Source: a virus. From it: a DNA stretch of 20,696 nucleotides. The stretch covers positions 1-20,696 of IMG/VR virus record IMGVR_UViG_3300035438_000136, one strand, 5' to 3'. The stretch's first letter is position 1; each line of letters starts with the position of its first letter. Both the position numbers and the translations under genes were made by a program. Of this stretch, positions 1 to 7,525 are shown piece after piece. The notes under the pieces are model-generated. The model was not told where the DNA came from. It saw nothing but the letters and a program-made list of their open reading frames with translations, and searched no databases.

Positions 1-1
1 T

Positions 2-1402
2 GATGGTGGTTTGGTCACCGATTTTGCAAAAACTTTTTTGCACGTCTCGAAGGGTGTGCGCGCAGGTGACGCATTGGTGCTTACTGGTTGGCAGTCTGAT
101 TTATTGGATAATCTTTTTGAGCGTCGTCCTGATGGTCTCCTTCGTTACCGACGCTCACTAATTGGGCTTGCGCGTAAGAACGGCAAATCGCTTTTAGGTT
201 CTTTGGTTGGTCTTTACAATTTGATTGAGGGTGAGCCTGGGGCTGAGGTGTATTCCGCAGCTGGTGACCGCAAACAAGCACGGGTTGTTTTTGATGAGGC
301 AAAGTGGCAGGTGTTGCAGTCACCAGCGTTGTCGGGTGTATGCAAGGTGTATCGAGATGTGATTGAAGTTCCGTCTACGGGTGCGGTATATCGGGTGCTA
401 TCTAGCGATGCGAAACTTCAGCAGGGTTTGAACCCGTCGTGTGTGGTGTTTGACGAGTTGCACGTTCAACCCAATAGCGAGTTGTGGGATGCGTTGACGT
501 TGGGTTCGGGTGCGCGTAAAGACCCACAGATTATTGCTATCACTACGGCTGGTTATGACAGGGATTCAATCTGTGGACAGTTATATAACTATGGCAAACA
601 GATTATTTCTGGTCAGACTGTTGATGAACGTTTCGGGTTTTGGTGGTGGGAAGCACCAGATGGTTGTGCTGTTCATGACCGCGATGCGTGGGCGCAAGCG
701 AATCCAAACTTGGCTGAGGGTTTGTTGGACTTGGAAGATATGGAGGTCAGCATGAACCAGACGGCTGAGGTGCCGTTTCGCAGGTACAAGTTGAACCAAT
801 GGGTCAGGCAGGAGGATTCGCCTTGGCTTCCGGCTGGTGGTTGGGAGCAATGCCAATCAGAACTACAAGTTGACGCCGACTTGCCGATGTTTGTTGGGGT
901 TGACATGGCGTTGAAGCATGACTCGATAGCGGTGGTGTTGTGCCAACCGCAAGGGCATCGTTTGGTGGTTCGTGCGAAGATTTGGATTCCTGATGGGGCG
1001 ATGACCGATATCGCAGCTGTTGAGCAATATCTGCGTGGCTTGCATCGTGAGTTCAATGTGCGTGAGTTTGCTTATGACCCTGCGTTTTTCCAGCGTTCGG
1101 CTGAGGCTTTGGCTGATGATGGTTTGCCGATGGTTGAGTTCCCGCAGTCTGCGCAACGTATGGTGCCTGCTATCGGAACTTTGTATGAGTGCATTGTGAA
1201 TCAGCAGTTGGCTCATGATGGCGATCCGATGTTCACCGATCAGGTGTTGTCTGCTGTGCCACGCCAAACCGATGCTGGGCTTCGACTGTCTAAGGGTAAG
1301 TCGCGTCGCAAGATTGACGCTGCGATTGCTTTGGCTATGGCTGTGGATCGTGCGACTCGACGTGAAGACCCGCCACCTGTGCCTGGTTTCTTTGTAGTCT
1401 AG
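2..1402 (+). CDS. terL: Terminase large subunit (5' partial or TTG start)
   Basis: ATP-driven DNA-packaging motor and headful or site-specific nuclease that docks on the portal. Numbering from the TTG at 11: a WQ pair (27-28) resembles the adenine-binding Q motif. GLARKNGKS (52-60) is the Walker A-type loop, VVFDE (145-149) is Walker B with catalytic Glu149, and ITTAG (177-181) fits the coupling motif. The C-terminal RNase H-like nuclease carries D298 and D304 in FVGVDMALKHD, a further Asp in EFAYDP, and a final Asp in KIDAAIALA. The frame is open to the window edge (upstream codons read D-G-G) and there is no good start with a ribosome site, so the true start probably lies upstream; TTG at 11 is the only internal alternative near the edge. 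About 463 aa is close to the length of short actinophage terminases. It lies directly upstream of a small membrane protein gene and the portal gene. Confidence 0.93.
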   Translation, partial: DGGLVTDFAKTFLHVSKGVRAGDALVLTGWQSDLLDNLFERRPDGLLRYRRSLIGLARKNGKSLLGSLVGLYNLIEGEPGAEVYSAAGDRKQARVVFDEAKWQVLQSPALSGVCKVYRDVIEVPSTGAVYRVLSSDAKLQQGLNPSCVVFDELHVQPNSELWDALTLGSGARKDPQIIAITTAGYDRDSICGQLYNYGKQIISGQTVDERFGFWWWEAPDGCAVHDRDAWAQANPNLAEGLLDLEDMEVSMNQTAEVPFRRYKLNQWVRQEDSPWLPAGGWEQCQSELQVDADLPMFVGVDMALKHDSIAVVLCQPQGHRLVVRAKIWIPDGAMTDIAAVEQYLRGLHREFNVREFAYDPAFFQRSAEALADDGLPMVEFPQSAQRMVPAIGTLYECIVNQQLAHDGDPMFTDQVLSAVPRQTDAGLRLSKGKSRRKIDAAIALAMAVDRATRREDPPPVPGFFVV

Positions 1403-1406
1403 AGTC

Positions 1407-1553
1407 ATGCTTATTTTCCTGCTAGAAGTTTTCTCAATCCTGCTCATCGCTTATGGACTATTCTTAATAGCAATTCCATTAGGGCTGATTTTTGTTGGCC
1501 TGTCAGTTCTATTGTTTACGGCTGCATTTGAACGTGGTCGGAAAGGCAAATAA
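1407..1553 (+). CDS. 48-aa small membrane protein between terminase and portal
   Basis: A short open frame begins at ATG 1407, five bases after the terminase stop, and ends with TAA at 1551-1553. The last A is also the first base of the portal ATG (TAATG overlap), the same coupling used elsewhere in this operon. The 48-residue product is almost entirely hydrophobic, with two probable membrane spans (about residues 2-20 and 22-41), and ends in a basic tail, FERGRKGK, that would favour a cytoplasmic C-terminus. No clear Shine-Dalgarno sequence precedes the ATG. It fills the whole terminase-portal gap, which supports it being a gene rather than spacer. I do not recognise a family. It could be a membrane effector, a superinfection-exclusion peptide or an accessory holin; the function is unknown. 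Confidence 0.6.
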   Translation: MLIFLLEVFSILLIAYGLFLIAIPLGLIFVGLSVLLFTAAFERGRKGK

Positions 1554-2902
1554 TGTTGTCAAGATTGTTGGGTGATGGCAACGAAAGCCGAGCAATATCT
1601 ACACAGTCATTGTTTGCTTTAGGTGACGGTTTTAGTGTGACCACAAATAGTGGAACTGTGGTCACAGAAAAAGATTCGCTCAAGATTGAAGCGGTGTATG
1701 CGTGTGTGCGCATGATTTCAGATTCAATTTCAACACTTCCTGTTGACACGTTCCTTCGTTTGGATGGGACTCGTAGACCGTTCCGTCCGCGCCCAATGTG
1801 GTTGGATACACCTGAGTCTGGTGTGAGCCGTATAGAGCATTTCCAGCAGGTGTTGGTTTCGTTGATGTTGAACGGCAACTCGTTCACTCGTATCGTGCGT
1901 GACGATCAGGGGATTGCAGCTCTTGTTGTGTTGAATCCGCAGAAGGTTGAGTGTCGTCGTGACCCTGTGAACCGTCGTCCTGTGTACGTTTTTGAAAGTC
2001 GTGATGTGATTCAAGCGTCAGACATGATTCATATCACCGAACTTCGTTTGCCTGGTGACATGCGCGGTATTTCACGCATTGATTTCATGAAAGAAAACTT
2101 GGGGTTGGCTAAAGCGTTGGAGGAGTTCGCTGCACGTTTCTTCGGTCAAGGTTCATCGGCTTCCGGCATCATCGAGTTCCCTGGCAACCTGACCCGTGAG
2201 CAGGCTAAAGATTTGGTGTCAGGGTTTGAGGAAGGCCATAAGGGTTTGCGCAGGTCGCATCGTCCTGGTGTGTTGTTCGGTGGAGCGAAGTTTACGAAGA
2301 CAACTGTGGATAATGATTCTGCACAGTTCTTGGAGTCACGTCGTTTCGCTGTGGAAGAAATCGCCCGTATCTTCCGTGTGCCTCCGAGCATGCTTGGGGT
2401 GACTACGCCTGGTGCGATGTCGTATGCGTCGGTGGAACAGAACGGCATCCAATATGTGACCCACACGCTGCGTCCGTACATCGAAAAGATTGAGGAAGGC
2501 TATTCACGTTTGTTGGATGGTCGTGCGTTCATGAAGTTCAATGTGGATGGGTTGTTGCGTGGTGACCAAGCGTCACGATACACATCGTTCTCAACAGGCT
2601 TGCAGTCTGGCTTCTTGTCAATCAATGACATTCATCGTCTTGAGGACATGCCTCCTGTTGATGGCGGTGACTCGTACCGTGTGCCGTTGGCGAACGTGGA
2701 TATCAATGCTGCGAACTTGGCTGAGATGCAGTCGAAGGCTGAGATTGCGCAACGGTTGATTTTGGCTGGGTTTGATCCGGCTGAGGTGTTGTCTACGGTT
2801 GGGTTGCCTGCGATTGCTCATACAGGTTTGCCTTCAAGCCAGTTGCAACAAATTTCTACTGTCGCACCACTTGACCCTTCTTCTGCTTATGAGGTGAAAT
2901 AA
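1553..2902 (+). CDS. Portal protein (HK97 / Phage_portal family)
   Basis: Dodecameric ring at the capsid vertex through which DNA is packaged and ejected. The 449-aa product has family hallmarks in order: AVYACVRMISDSISTLPV (about 44-61) near the N-terminus, NGNSFTRIVRD (about 104-114) in the wing, and EEIARIFRVPPSMLG (about 268-282), the conserved stretch before the crown and stem helices. The length is normal for HK97-type portals (about 400-450 aa). The start is the ATG overlapping the preceding TAA, with GGAAAGG a few bases upstream as a possible ribosome site. The stop TAA overlaps the ATG of the next gene at 2902, so the two are translationally coupled. In HK97-like phages the protease and capsid genes follow at once; here they come 3.1 kb later, after an inserted adhesin block. 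Confidence 0.95.
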   Translation: MLSRLLGDGNESRAISTQSLFALGDGFSVTTNSGTVVTEKDSLKIEAVYACVRMISDSISTLPVDTFLRLDGTRRPFRPRPMWLDTPESGVSRIEHFQQVLVSLMLNGNSFTRIVRDDQGIAALVVLNPQKVECRRDPVNRRPVYVFESRDVIQASDMIHITELRLPGDMRGISRIDFMKENLGLAKALEEFAARFFGQGSSASGIIEFPGNLTREQAKDLVSGFEEGHKGLRRSHRPGVLFGGAKFTKTTVDNDSAQFLESRRFAVEEIARIFRVPPSMLGVTTPGAMSYASVEQNGIQYVTHTLRPYIEKIEEGYSRLLDGRAFMKFNVDGLLRGDQASRYTSFSTGLQSGFLSINDIHRLEDMPPVDGGDSYRVPLANVDINAANLAEMQSKAEIAQRLILAGFDPAEVLSTVGLPAIAHTGLPSSQLQQISTVAPLDPSSAYEVK

Positions 2903-3258
2903 TGGCTTCTCCTGCTGGTATCTACAACATCATCTGCGATCAGGGTTCGACGTTTACTCGCCAGTTGACGTGGAATGATTCGGCTGGTTCGGCAGTTAAC
3001 TTAACTGGTTACACAGCTCGGATGGATGTGCGTACTTCTATTGATGCGGCTGGTGCTGCGGTGTTGTCGTTGACAACTACGAATGGTCGGATTGTTTTGG
3101 GTGGTACTGCGGGGACAATCAATTTGTCTGCTGAGGCTACTGCGACTCAGGTTGTTGAGTCTGGTAATTATGTTTATGACCTTGAGTTGGTTTCGGGTTC
3201 TACGATTACTCGTCTTGTTCAGGGTTCTTTTGTTGTGCGTGGTGAGGTGACGCGCTGA
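2902..3258 (+). CDS. Small virion structural protein (beta-rich, fibre-associated)
   Basis: A 118-aa protein that starts at the ATG overlapping the portal stop and ends in TGA overlapping the ATG of the collagen-like gene. The sequence has no membrane segment and reads as alternating beta strands: a [12 protein letters not shown] segment, a [11 protein letters not shown] strand, then [13 protein letters not shown] and [11 protein letters not shown] recall this pattern (DQG.T, L.W.D..G, LTGY.A.M.VR, YDLELV) from small structural proteins next to fibre genes in many tailed phages, where it resembles the N-terminal adaptor domain of baseplate or receptor-binding proteins. That relation is from memory of the family, not from a search. 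The position directly before a collagen-like fibre suggests an adaptor or virion-attachment role. Confidence 0.6.
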   Translation: MASPAGIYNIICDQGSTFTRQLTWNDSAGSAVNLTGYTARMDVRTSIDAAGAAVLSLTTTNGRIVLGGTAGTINLSAEATATQVVESGNYVYDLELVSGSTITRLVQGSFVVRGEVTR

Positions 3259-4397
3259 TGGCTGATGATTCGGTCACAGTTCAACAAGACAAATCATCCA
3301 TTGTTGTTGTTGAGAGTGATACAAGTGTTGTTGTTTCTCAGGTAAACAATCAGGTCAGTATCAATGCGTCTGTTGGTGCTAGGGGCGACACAGGTGCAAC
3401 CGGTGCAACTGGTGCTACTGGTGCTACTGGTGCTACTGGTGCTACTGGCCCACAGGGTGCTACAGGCCCGCAAGGTGTAACTGGTGCTACTGGCGCAACT
3501 GGTGCTACCGGTGCGCAAGGTGCTACGGGTGCTACGGGTGTTCAAGGCCCTCAAGGTGATATCGGGCCTCAGGGTGCTACTGGCCCACAGGGTGCTACTG
3601 GTGCTACTGGCGCTCAAGGTGACATCGGCCCACAAGGGCCTACAGGCCCACAGGGTGCTACGGGTGCTACTGGCCCTCAAGGTGCTACTGGTGCTACAGG
3701 CGCTCAAGGCGCGACTGGCGCTCAAGGTGACATCGGCCCACAAGGGGCTACAGGCCCACAGGGCGCTACTGGTGCTGACTCGACGGTGCCAGGGCCTACA
3801 GGCCCACAAGGGGCTACAGGCCCACAAGGCGCGACTGGTGCTACGGGTGCTGACTCAACTGTGCCAGGGCCTACAGGCCCACAAGGGGCTACAGGCCCAC
3901 AAGGGGCTACAGGCGCTCAAGGCGCGACTGGCGCTGACTCGACGGTGCCAGGGCCTACAGGCCCACAAGGAGCTGTTGGGCCACAAGGAGACATAGGCCC
4001 AGCTGGTGCAACTGGTGCAACTGGTGCGCAGGGCGCAACGGGTGCAACGGGTGCAACTGGTGCAACGGGTGCTACTGGTGGTTGGAATACTTCGCAAACT
4101 TTGCGTTCAATTACGGCTTCAACCGACACACCTACCAGTTCAGATTTAGGGAAGTTGCTCACCATTGACACAACATCTGGTGCTGTCACGGTAACTATTA
4201 ACAGTTCTTTGGGTTTGGCTGCTGGTGAACGAGTTGATTTTATGTGGGTTAATGCTGCAACTAGCGTCACATTTAGCGCATCGAGTGTGACATTGAATGG
4301 CACTCCTGGCTTAAAACTTCGTGCAAGGTATTCGGCTGCGACTTTAGTTTGTACTGCATCGAATACTTATGTTCTTGTGGGTGATTTGAGTGCCTAG
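3258..4397 (+). CDS. Collagen-like fibre protein with C-terminal beta domain
   Basis: A 379-aa three-part protein. Residues 1-39 form a short N-terminal segment rich in Val and Ser, probably the virion-attachment part. Residues 40-275 are about 78 Gly-X-Y triplets (GAT, GPQ, GDI), expected to form a trimeric collagen-type rod. The triplet register is broken three times by the same GADSTVP insert, which would give flexible hinges. Residues about 276-379 form a compact beta-rich domain ending YVLVGDLSA. This resembles the C-terminus of the 127-aa protein at 18272-18655 ([20 protein letters not shown] versus [20 protein letters not shown]). The stop overlaps the GTG of the glycine-rich gene. Phage collagen-like repeats are known in tail fibres; here the gene lies between portal and protease, so a head-surface or neck fibre is equally possible. 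Confidence 0.85.
   Translation: MADDSVTVQQDKSSIVVVESDTSVVVSQVNNQVSINASVGARGDTGATGATGATGATGATGATGPQGATGPQGVTGATGATGATGAQGATGATGVQGPQGDIGPQGATGPQGATGATGAQGDIGPQGPTGPQGATGATGPQGATGATGAQGATGAQGDIGPQGATGPQGATGADSTVPGPTGPQGATGPQGATGATGADSTVPGPTGPQGATGPQGATGAQGATGADSTVPGPTGPQGAVGPQGDIGPAGATGATGAQGATGATGATGATGATGGWNTSQTLRSITASTDTPTSSDLGKLLTIDTTSGAVTVTINSSLGLAAGERVDFMWVNAATSVTFSASSVTLNGTPGLKLRARYSAATLVCTASNTYVLVGDLSA
3375..4082 (+). repeat. Collagen-coding tandem repeat tract
   Basis: A 708-base run of nine-base units coding Gly-X-Y, mainly ggtgctact, ggcccacag and ggtgctacg variants. Longer blocks are also repeated: the unit beginning gctgactc(g/a)ac(g/t)gtgccag starts at 3774, 3849 and 3933 (spacings 75 and 84) and codes the [17 protein letters not shown] interruption each time. 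Copies are nearly identical at DNA level, including synonymous sites. That fits recent expansion by slippage or unequal recombination, so the tract is a likely site of length variation and of assembly error. Confidence 0.9.
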
Positions 4398-5325
4398 TTT
4401 TAATCTTGGGTATGTTGCTTCGTCTGTTGTTTCTTCGGTGGCGTTGTCTGTTGAGTATCTTGTTGTTGCTGGTGCTGGTGGTGGTGGATTTGCTTGTGGT
4501 GCTGGTGGTGGTGCTGGTGGGTACCGTTCATCTGTTTCTGGTGAGTCATCTGGTGGTGGTGCGTCTGCTGAGTCTGCGCTTTCGCTTTTCACATTAACTT
4601 CTTACACGGTCACGGTTGGTGCTGGTGGTGCTGGTGCTGCAAGTCTTGCTAGTGGTTCTGATGGCAGTAACTCTGTGTTTTCTACGGTTACTTCAACGGC
4701 TGGTGGTGGTGGTGGTAGGAACGGTGGTTCGCCTGGAAGCAACGGTAGAAGTGGTGGTTCTGGTGGTGGTGGTGGTGGTGTACCACTTCCTGGCACTGTT
4801 GGTGTTGGTGGTGCTGGTACAGCCAATCAAGGTTATGCAGGTGGTGACGGATATGGTGCTTCTGGTGTTGGTAATCGTGCTGGTGGTGGTGCTGGTGGTG
4901 CTTCAGCCGTAGGAACGAAACCGACTGTAACTGTTGGTGGTAATGGTGGTGACGGTGTTTCGTCATCGGTCACAGGTTCAGCAATATTTCGTTCAGGTGG
5001 TGGTGGTGGTGGTATAGACAAACGGCTTTATACAGGTTCGGCTGGTACAGGTGGAAATGGTGGTGGTGCTAATGCTTCATCTACTGGTGGGGCAGGTTCA
5101 GCAGGAACGGTGAATACAGGTGGTGGTGGTTCTGGTGGGGGCAACACATCTATAGGTTCGCCTGGTTCTGGTGGTGCTGGTGGGTCTGGAGTTGTGATTC
5201 TGAAATATCCTGACTCTGCAACAATCACTATCGGTGCAGGTTTAACAGGAACAACTGCTTCACCTTCAGGTGGTTTCACGGTAACAACGATTACTGCTGG
5301 CACAGGAAATGTGAGTTGGGCGTAA
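4390..5325 (+). CDS. Glycine-rich fibre / adhesin protein (copy 1)
   Basis: A 311-aa protein with a GTG start at 4390 that overlaps the preceding stop by 8 bases (gtgcctag). After a short lead (residues 1-25) comes [12 protein letters not shown], the usual opening of phage glycine-rich fibre domains, then about 220 residues of Gly runs separated by Ser, Ala and Thr. The C-terminus has [13 protein letters not shown] and a final beta segment [17 protein letters not shown], also typical of the family. In characterised relatives such as the S16-type gp38 adhesin, glycine-rich stretches pack as polyglycine-II helices and display receptor-binding loops; applying that here is inference. The many ggtggt runs reflect the protein composition. 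A paralogue with the same layout lies at 18660-19349. The stop TAA overlaps the ATG of the next small gene. Confidence 0.8.
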   Translation: MPSFNLGYVASSVVSSVALSVEYLVVAGAGGGGFACGAGGGAGGYRSSVSGESSGGGASAESALSLFTLTSYTVTVGAGGAGAASLASGSDGSNSVFSTVTSTAGGGGGRNGGSPGSNGRSGGSGGGGGGVPLPGTVGVGGAGTANQGYAGGDGYGASGVGNRAGGGAGGASAVGTKPTVTVGGNGGDGVSSSVTGSAIFRSGGGGGGIDKRLYTGSAGTGGNGGGANASSTGGAGSAGTVNTGGGGSGGGNTSIGSPGSGGAGGSGVVILKYPDSATITIGAGLTGTTASPSGGFTVTTITAGTGNVSWA

Positions 5326-5615
5326 TGGCACACTACGCATTTCTTGACGAAAACAATATCGTGACCGAAGTGATTGTTGGTATTGATGAAACGGAACTGA
5401 TTGAAGGTTTGCCAACAGAGGAATGGTACGCAAACTTCAGGGGTCAGCCTTGTGTTCGCACTTCATACAACGGCAACATTCGTGGAAAATATGCTGGTAT
5501 CGGTGACTTTTATGATGCCACAACAGATATGTTTTATCCTGCCGACTGGACACTTGTTGATGGTGTTTGGCAAGCCCCACCAGTCGAAACAACAGAGGAG
5601 ATTGTTTATGAATGA
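5325..5615 (+). CDS. Small fibre-cassette protein, 'MA-YA-LDE-NIV' family (copy 1)
   Basis: A 96-aa protein. The ATG at 5325 overlaps the TAA of the glycine-rich gene (TAATG) and is preferred over an in-frame TTG at 5316, because the homologous copy at 19349 begins with the same residues at the same TGATG-type junction. The N-terminus [19 protein letters not shown] matches [19 protein letters not shown] in the second copy. I know this opening from small proteins that follow fibre genes in cyanophages and other aquatic phages; their function is not established and a fibre chaperone or cap is a guess. The middle, YNGNIRGKYAGIGDFYDATTDMF, matches a shorter GSTYNSETNMF segment in copy 2. The C-terminus is acidic (ETTEEIVYE). 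The stop overlaps the next start by 8 bases. Confidence 0.75.
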   Translation: MAHYAFLDENNIVTEVIVGIDETELIEGLPTEEWYANFRGQPCVRTSYNGNIRGKYAGIGDFYDATTDMFYPADWTLVDGVWQAPPVETTEEIVYE

Positions 5616-5751
5616 AAACCCCAATGGTGCGTTCCCTAACTATGTTGAGGAACAAACAGAAACACGTCAGCAGTACATTGACAGGATTTTTGGTCAATGG
5701 TTGGAATGGGCTGAGGGTGCTGGTTCGCGTGGTTTGGTTAAACTTCCGTAA
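5608..5751 (+). CDS. 47-aa hypothetical protein
   Basis: A short gene starting at ATG 5608, inside the 3' end of the previous gene (8-base overlap), and ending in TAA at 5749-5751 that overlaps the next ATG. The product begins MNENPNGAFPNYVEEQTETR and continues with QQYIDRIFGQWLEWAEGAGSRG. It has a proline- and acid-rich start, one amphipathic helix and a basic end. The reading frame stays open upstream to 5401, but that part is the out-of-frame shadow of the previous gene and its residues look non-protein-like. The tight overlaps on both sides and the fully used interval support a real gene. No family recognised and no membrane segment. Membership of the fibre cassette suggests a structural or assembly role. 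Confidence 0.6.
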   Translation: MNENPNGAFPNYVEEQTETRQQYIDRIFGQWLEWAEGAGSRGLVKLP

Positions 5752-6020
5752 TGGCTTTTGATGTTCAAGCATTTTCATTGGGAACGGCTGCTTCGCTGAT
5801 TGCTCATGCGACGTTTAACCCGATGAGGGTTTTGGTTCACAATCACGAACACGCAAACAATCATGATATTTATATTGGTGGTTCTGCTGTAACTGTTTCT
5901 ACTGGTTTGCATATTAACGAGACTGAAACTGTGGAAATCTTTATTGCTGCTGGCGATATGTTGTGGGCTTGTGCAAACACTTCTGATGTTCAATGCCGTG
6001 TATTTAGGGCGGTTCTGTAA
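5751..6020 (+). CDS. Small beta-rich structural protein
   Basis: An 89-aa protein starting at the ATG overlapping the preceding TAA and ending in TAA overlapping the protease ATG. The sequence looks like a single beta-sandwich: NPMRVLVHNHE, HDIYIGGSAVTVSTG, ETVEIFIAAGDMLWACA, VQCRVFRAVL. I recall the pattern 'IYIGGS.VT.S.G', a strand ending in E..EI, then 'LWA' and a final 'V.V' strand from small proteins in the structural modules of many actinophages and aquatic phages, usually annotated as hypothetical or virion protein. A head-decoration or fibre-associated role is possible. No catalytic motif or membrane segment is seen. It closes the accessory block inserted between portal and protease. 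Confidence 0.55.
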   Translation: MAFDVQAFSLGTAASLIAHATFNPMRVLVHNHEHANNHDIYIGGSAVTVSTGLHINETETVEIFIAAGDMLWACANTSDVQCRVFRAVL

Positions 6021-7525
6021 TGCCATATTTTATTTCTGATAAGAACGCTGATTGCGCGGGTTGGGCTGTGGAAAAGGAAGACGGCGAAGTCATTGGCTGT
6101 CACCAAACGAAGCAGGATGCGGTTGACCAGATGGTCGCTGTGTCGATTGCTGAGGAGATGGAACCTGGTGGTGAGCGGGCGTTGCCAGAGAACTATCGTC
6201 CGGCGTTGGCTGAGGATGTTCCTGAAGGCCGTGCGTGTGGGAACTGTGCGTTCTATGACGAATCCCGTCAGAACGCTGAGGGGACTAAAGCGTGGTGTGA
6301 ACGTTGGGATGATTATGTTGACGGCGGGTTCTATTGCAACGCTTGGCAACCTAAAGAAGTTGAAGACGAAGATGACATTGAAGACATCGAGGACGACATC
6401 GAGGATGAATATCGTCAGGTCAATCTTGATTTACCTGAATACATCAAATCGGCTGCGCGTAAAGGTTTAACCTATTACGGTCAGAAGCTCGCTGGTGGTG
6501 GCATCGTTGCGTCAACAGTTCGTGAGGCTCGCGAAATGGTTGCAGGTCAAATTACCGAGGACAAGGTGATTCGTGCAAACGCTTGGGCTGCACGTCACAT
6601 GGTCGACTTGGATGCACCAAAGAACTCGAACGCTAACGATGATGAGTTCCCTGGTGCTGGTGCTGTCGCGTTCTATCTCTGGGGCATCAACCCACTTGAC
6701 CCTCAACCTGCGATGGATTGGTTCGCATCAAAGTCTGAGGCCATCAAAGAAGAAGCGGATGCTGACCGTTCGTTTGCGTTTCATCGCAAGAGTGAACCCA
6801 ACTTTGGTAATGTTTCAGGTATGAGTGAACAGGTAGAGACAAGACGCATCACATTCAACCAGTTTGAACTTCGTGCAGCTGCATCAGGTGACGGGATGAC
6901 GTTCTCTGGTTATGCTGCGGTATTCAACTCTGACTCTGAACCACTCCCGTTCATTGAGCGCATTATGCCTGGAGCGTTCGCTAAGTCGTTGAAGTCGCGC
7001 AACAATATCCGTATGTATATGAACCATGACTCATCAATGTTGTTGGGTACAACGAAGGCGAAAACGGTTCGTTTGTCTGAGGATTCTAAAGGCCTGTTCG
7101 TGGATGCTGACCTGCCTGACACTTCCGTTGGGCGTGACCTGTCGGTACTCATGCAACGTGGTGATGTGGATTCGATGTCGTTCGGGTTTACCGTTCCTCA
7201 AGGTGGTGACCGTTGGTCTGATGATGGTGCGCGACGTGAACTGAAGCAGATTCGTTTGTATGAGGTTTCGGTGGTGACAGGGTTCCCAGCGTATGCAGCG
7301 ACATCTGCACAGGTTCGTTCGTTTGATGCGTTGGCTACTCGCACCGGTATTGATGCCGATCAGCTCGCTGTCGCGATAACAGCGTTGGAATCAGGTCAGA
7401 CTCTTGACCCGAATCATGCTGCGTTGTTGCGTGAAACTGTTGCGAAACTTGAACCAGCACCTGAGTCTGCTCCTGCGAGCGTTGGTGTGTTGGCGAAGCA
7501 TCTTGAATTGTTGAAGAACTTCTAG
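6020..7525 (+). CDS. Prohead protease (HK97/S78 type) with long N-terminal extension
   Basis: Cleaves the capsid delta domain during head maturation. The C-terminal part (about residues 270-430) is the protease: AAVFN, ERIMPGAFAKSL, then catalytic His336 in YMNHD, Ser385/Ser387 in DSMSFGF and Glu415 in LYEVSVV. The spacing fits the HK97 His-Ser-Glu triad. About 268 residues precede it. First is an N-terminal domain (1-65, SDKNADCAGWAV, GCHQTKQDAVDQM). Next comes a Cys4 cluster (C73, C76, C93, C106; CGNC, WCERW, YCNAW) that could bind a metal or Fe-S group. Then follow an acidic run (113-130) and an alpha domain (about 135-250, AREMVAGQITEDKVIRANAWAARHMVDL). Typical stand-alone proteases are about 200-240 aa, so this one is roughly doubled. 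An in-frame ATG at 6821 (codon 268) would give a normal-sized 234-aa protease, although no strong ribosome site precedes it. Confidence 0.9.
   Translation: MPYFISDKNADCAGWAVEKEDGEVIGCHQTKQDAVDQMVAVSIAEEMEPGGERALPENYRPALAEDVPEGRACGNCAFYDESRQNAEGTKAWCERWDDYVDGGFYCNAWQPKEVEDEDDIEDIEDDIEDEYRQVNLDLPEYIKSAARKGLTYYGQKLAGGGIVASTVREAREMVAGQITEDKVIRANAWAARHMVDLDAPKNSNANDDEFPGAGAVAFYLWGINPLDPQPAMDWFASKSEAIKEEADADRSFAFHRKSEPNFGNVSGMSEQVETRRITFNQFELRAAASGDGMTFSGYAAVFNSDSEPLPFIERIMPGAFAKSLKSRNNIRMYMNHDSSMLLGTTKAKTVRLSEDSKGLFVDADLPDTSVGRDLSVLMQRGDVDSMSFGFTVPQGGDRWSDDGARRELKQIRLYEVSVVTGFPAYAATSAQVRSFDALATRTGIDADQLAVAITALESGQTLDPNHAALLRETVAKLEPAPESAPASVGVLAKHLELLKNF

Noticed and set aside
81-1447. Several long reverse-strand open frames opposite the terminase gene
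   Set aside because: They are shadows of a strong, motif-complete terminase; their translations are His/Arg/Gln-rich without domains.
3375-4082. CRISPR-like appearance of regular repeats
   Set aside because: Repeat units are in frame and code Gly-X-Y throughout; there are no unique spacers and no palindromic repeats.
3294-4097. Open frames in other phases across the collagen tract, both strands
   Set aside because: They arise from the nine-base repeat and show simple periodic residues (Cys/Thr/Ser or Leu/Lys) with no independent support.
4406-5333. Open frames on either strand within the glycine-rich gene
   Set aside because: The ggt runs read as Val/Leu or Pro/His in other frames; the glycine frame has a recognisable family start and end.
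5401-5607. Upstream extension of the 47-aa gene frame to 5401
   Set aside because: It overlaps the conserved small cassette protein in another frame and reads as non-protein-like sequence; ATG 5608 fits the junction pattern.
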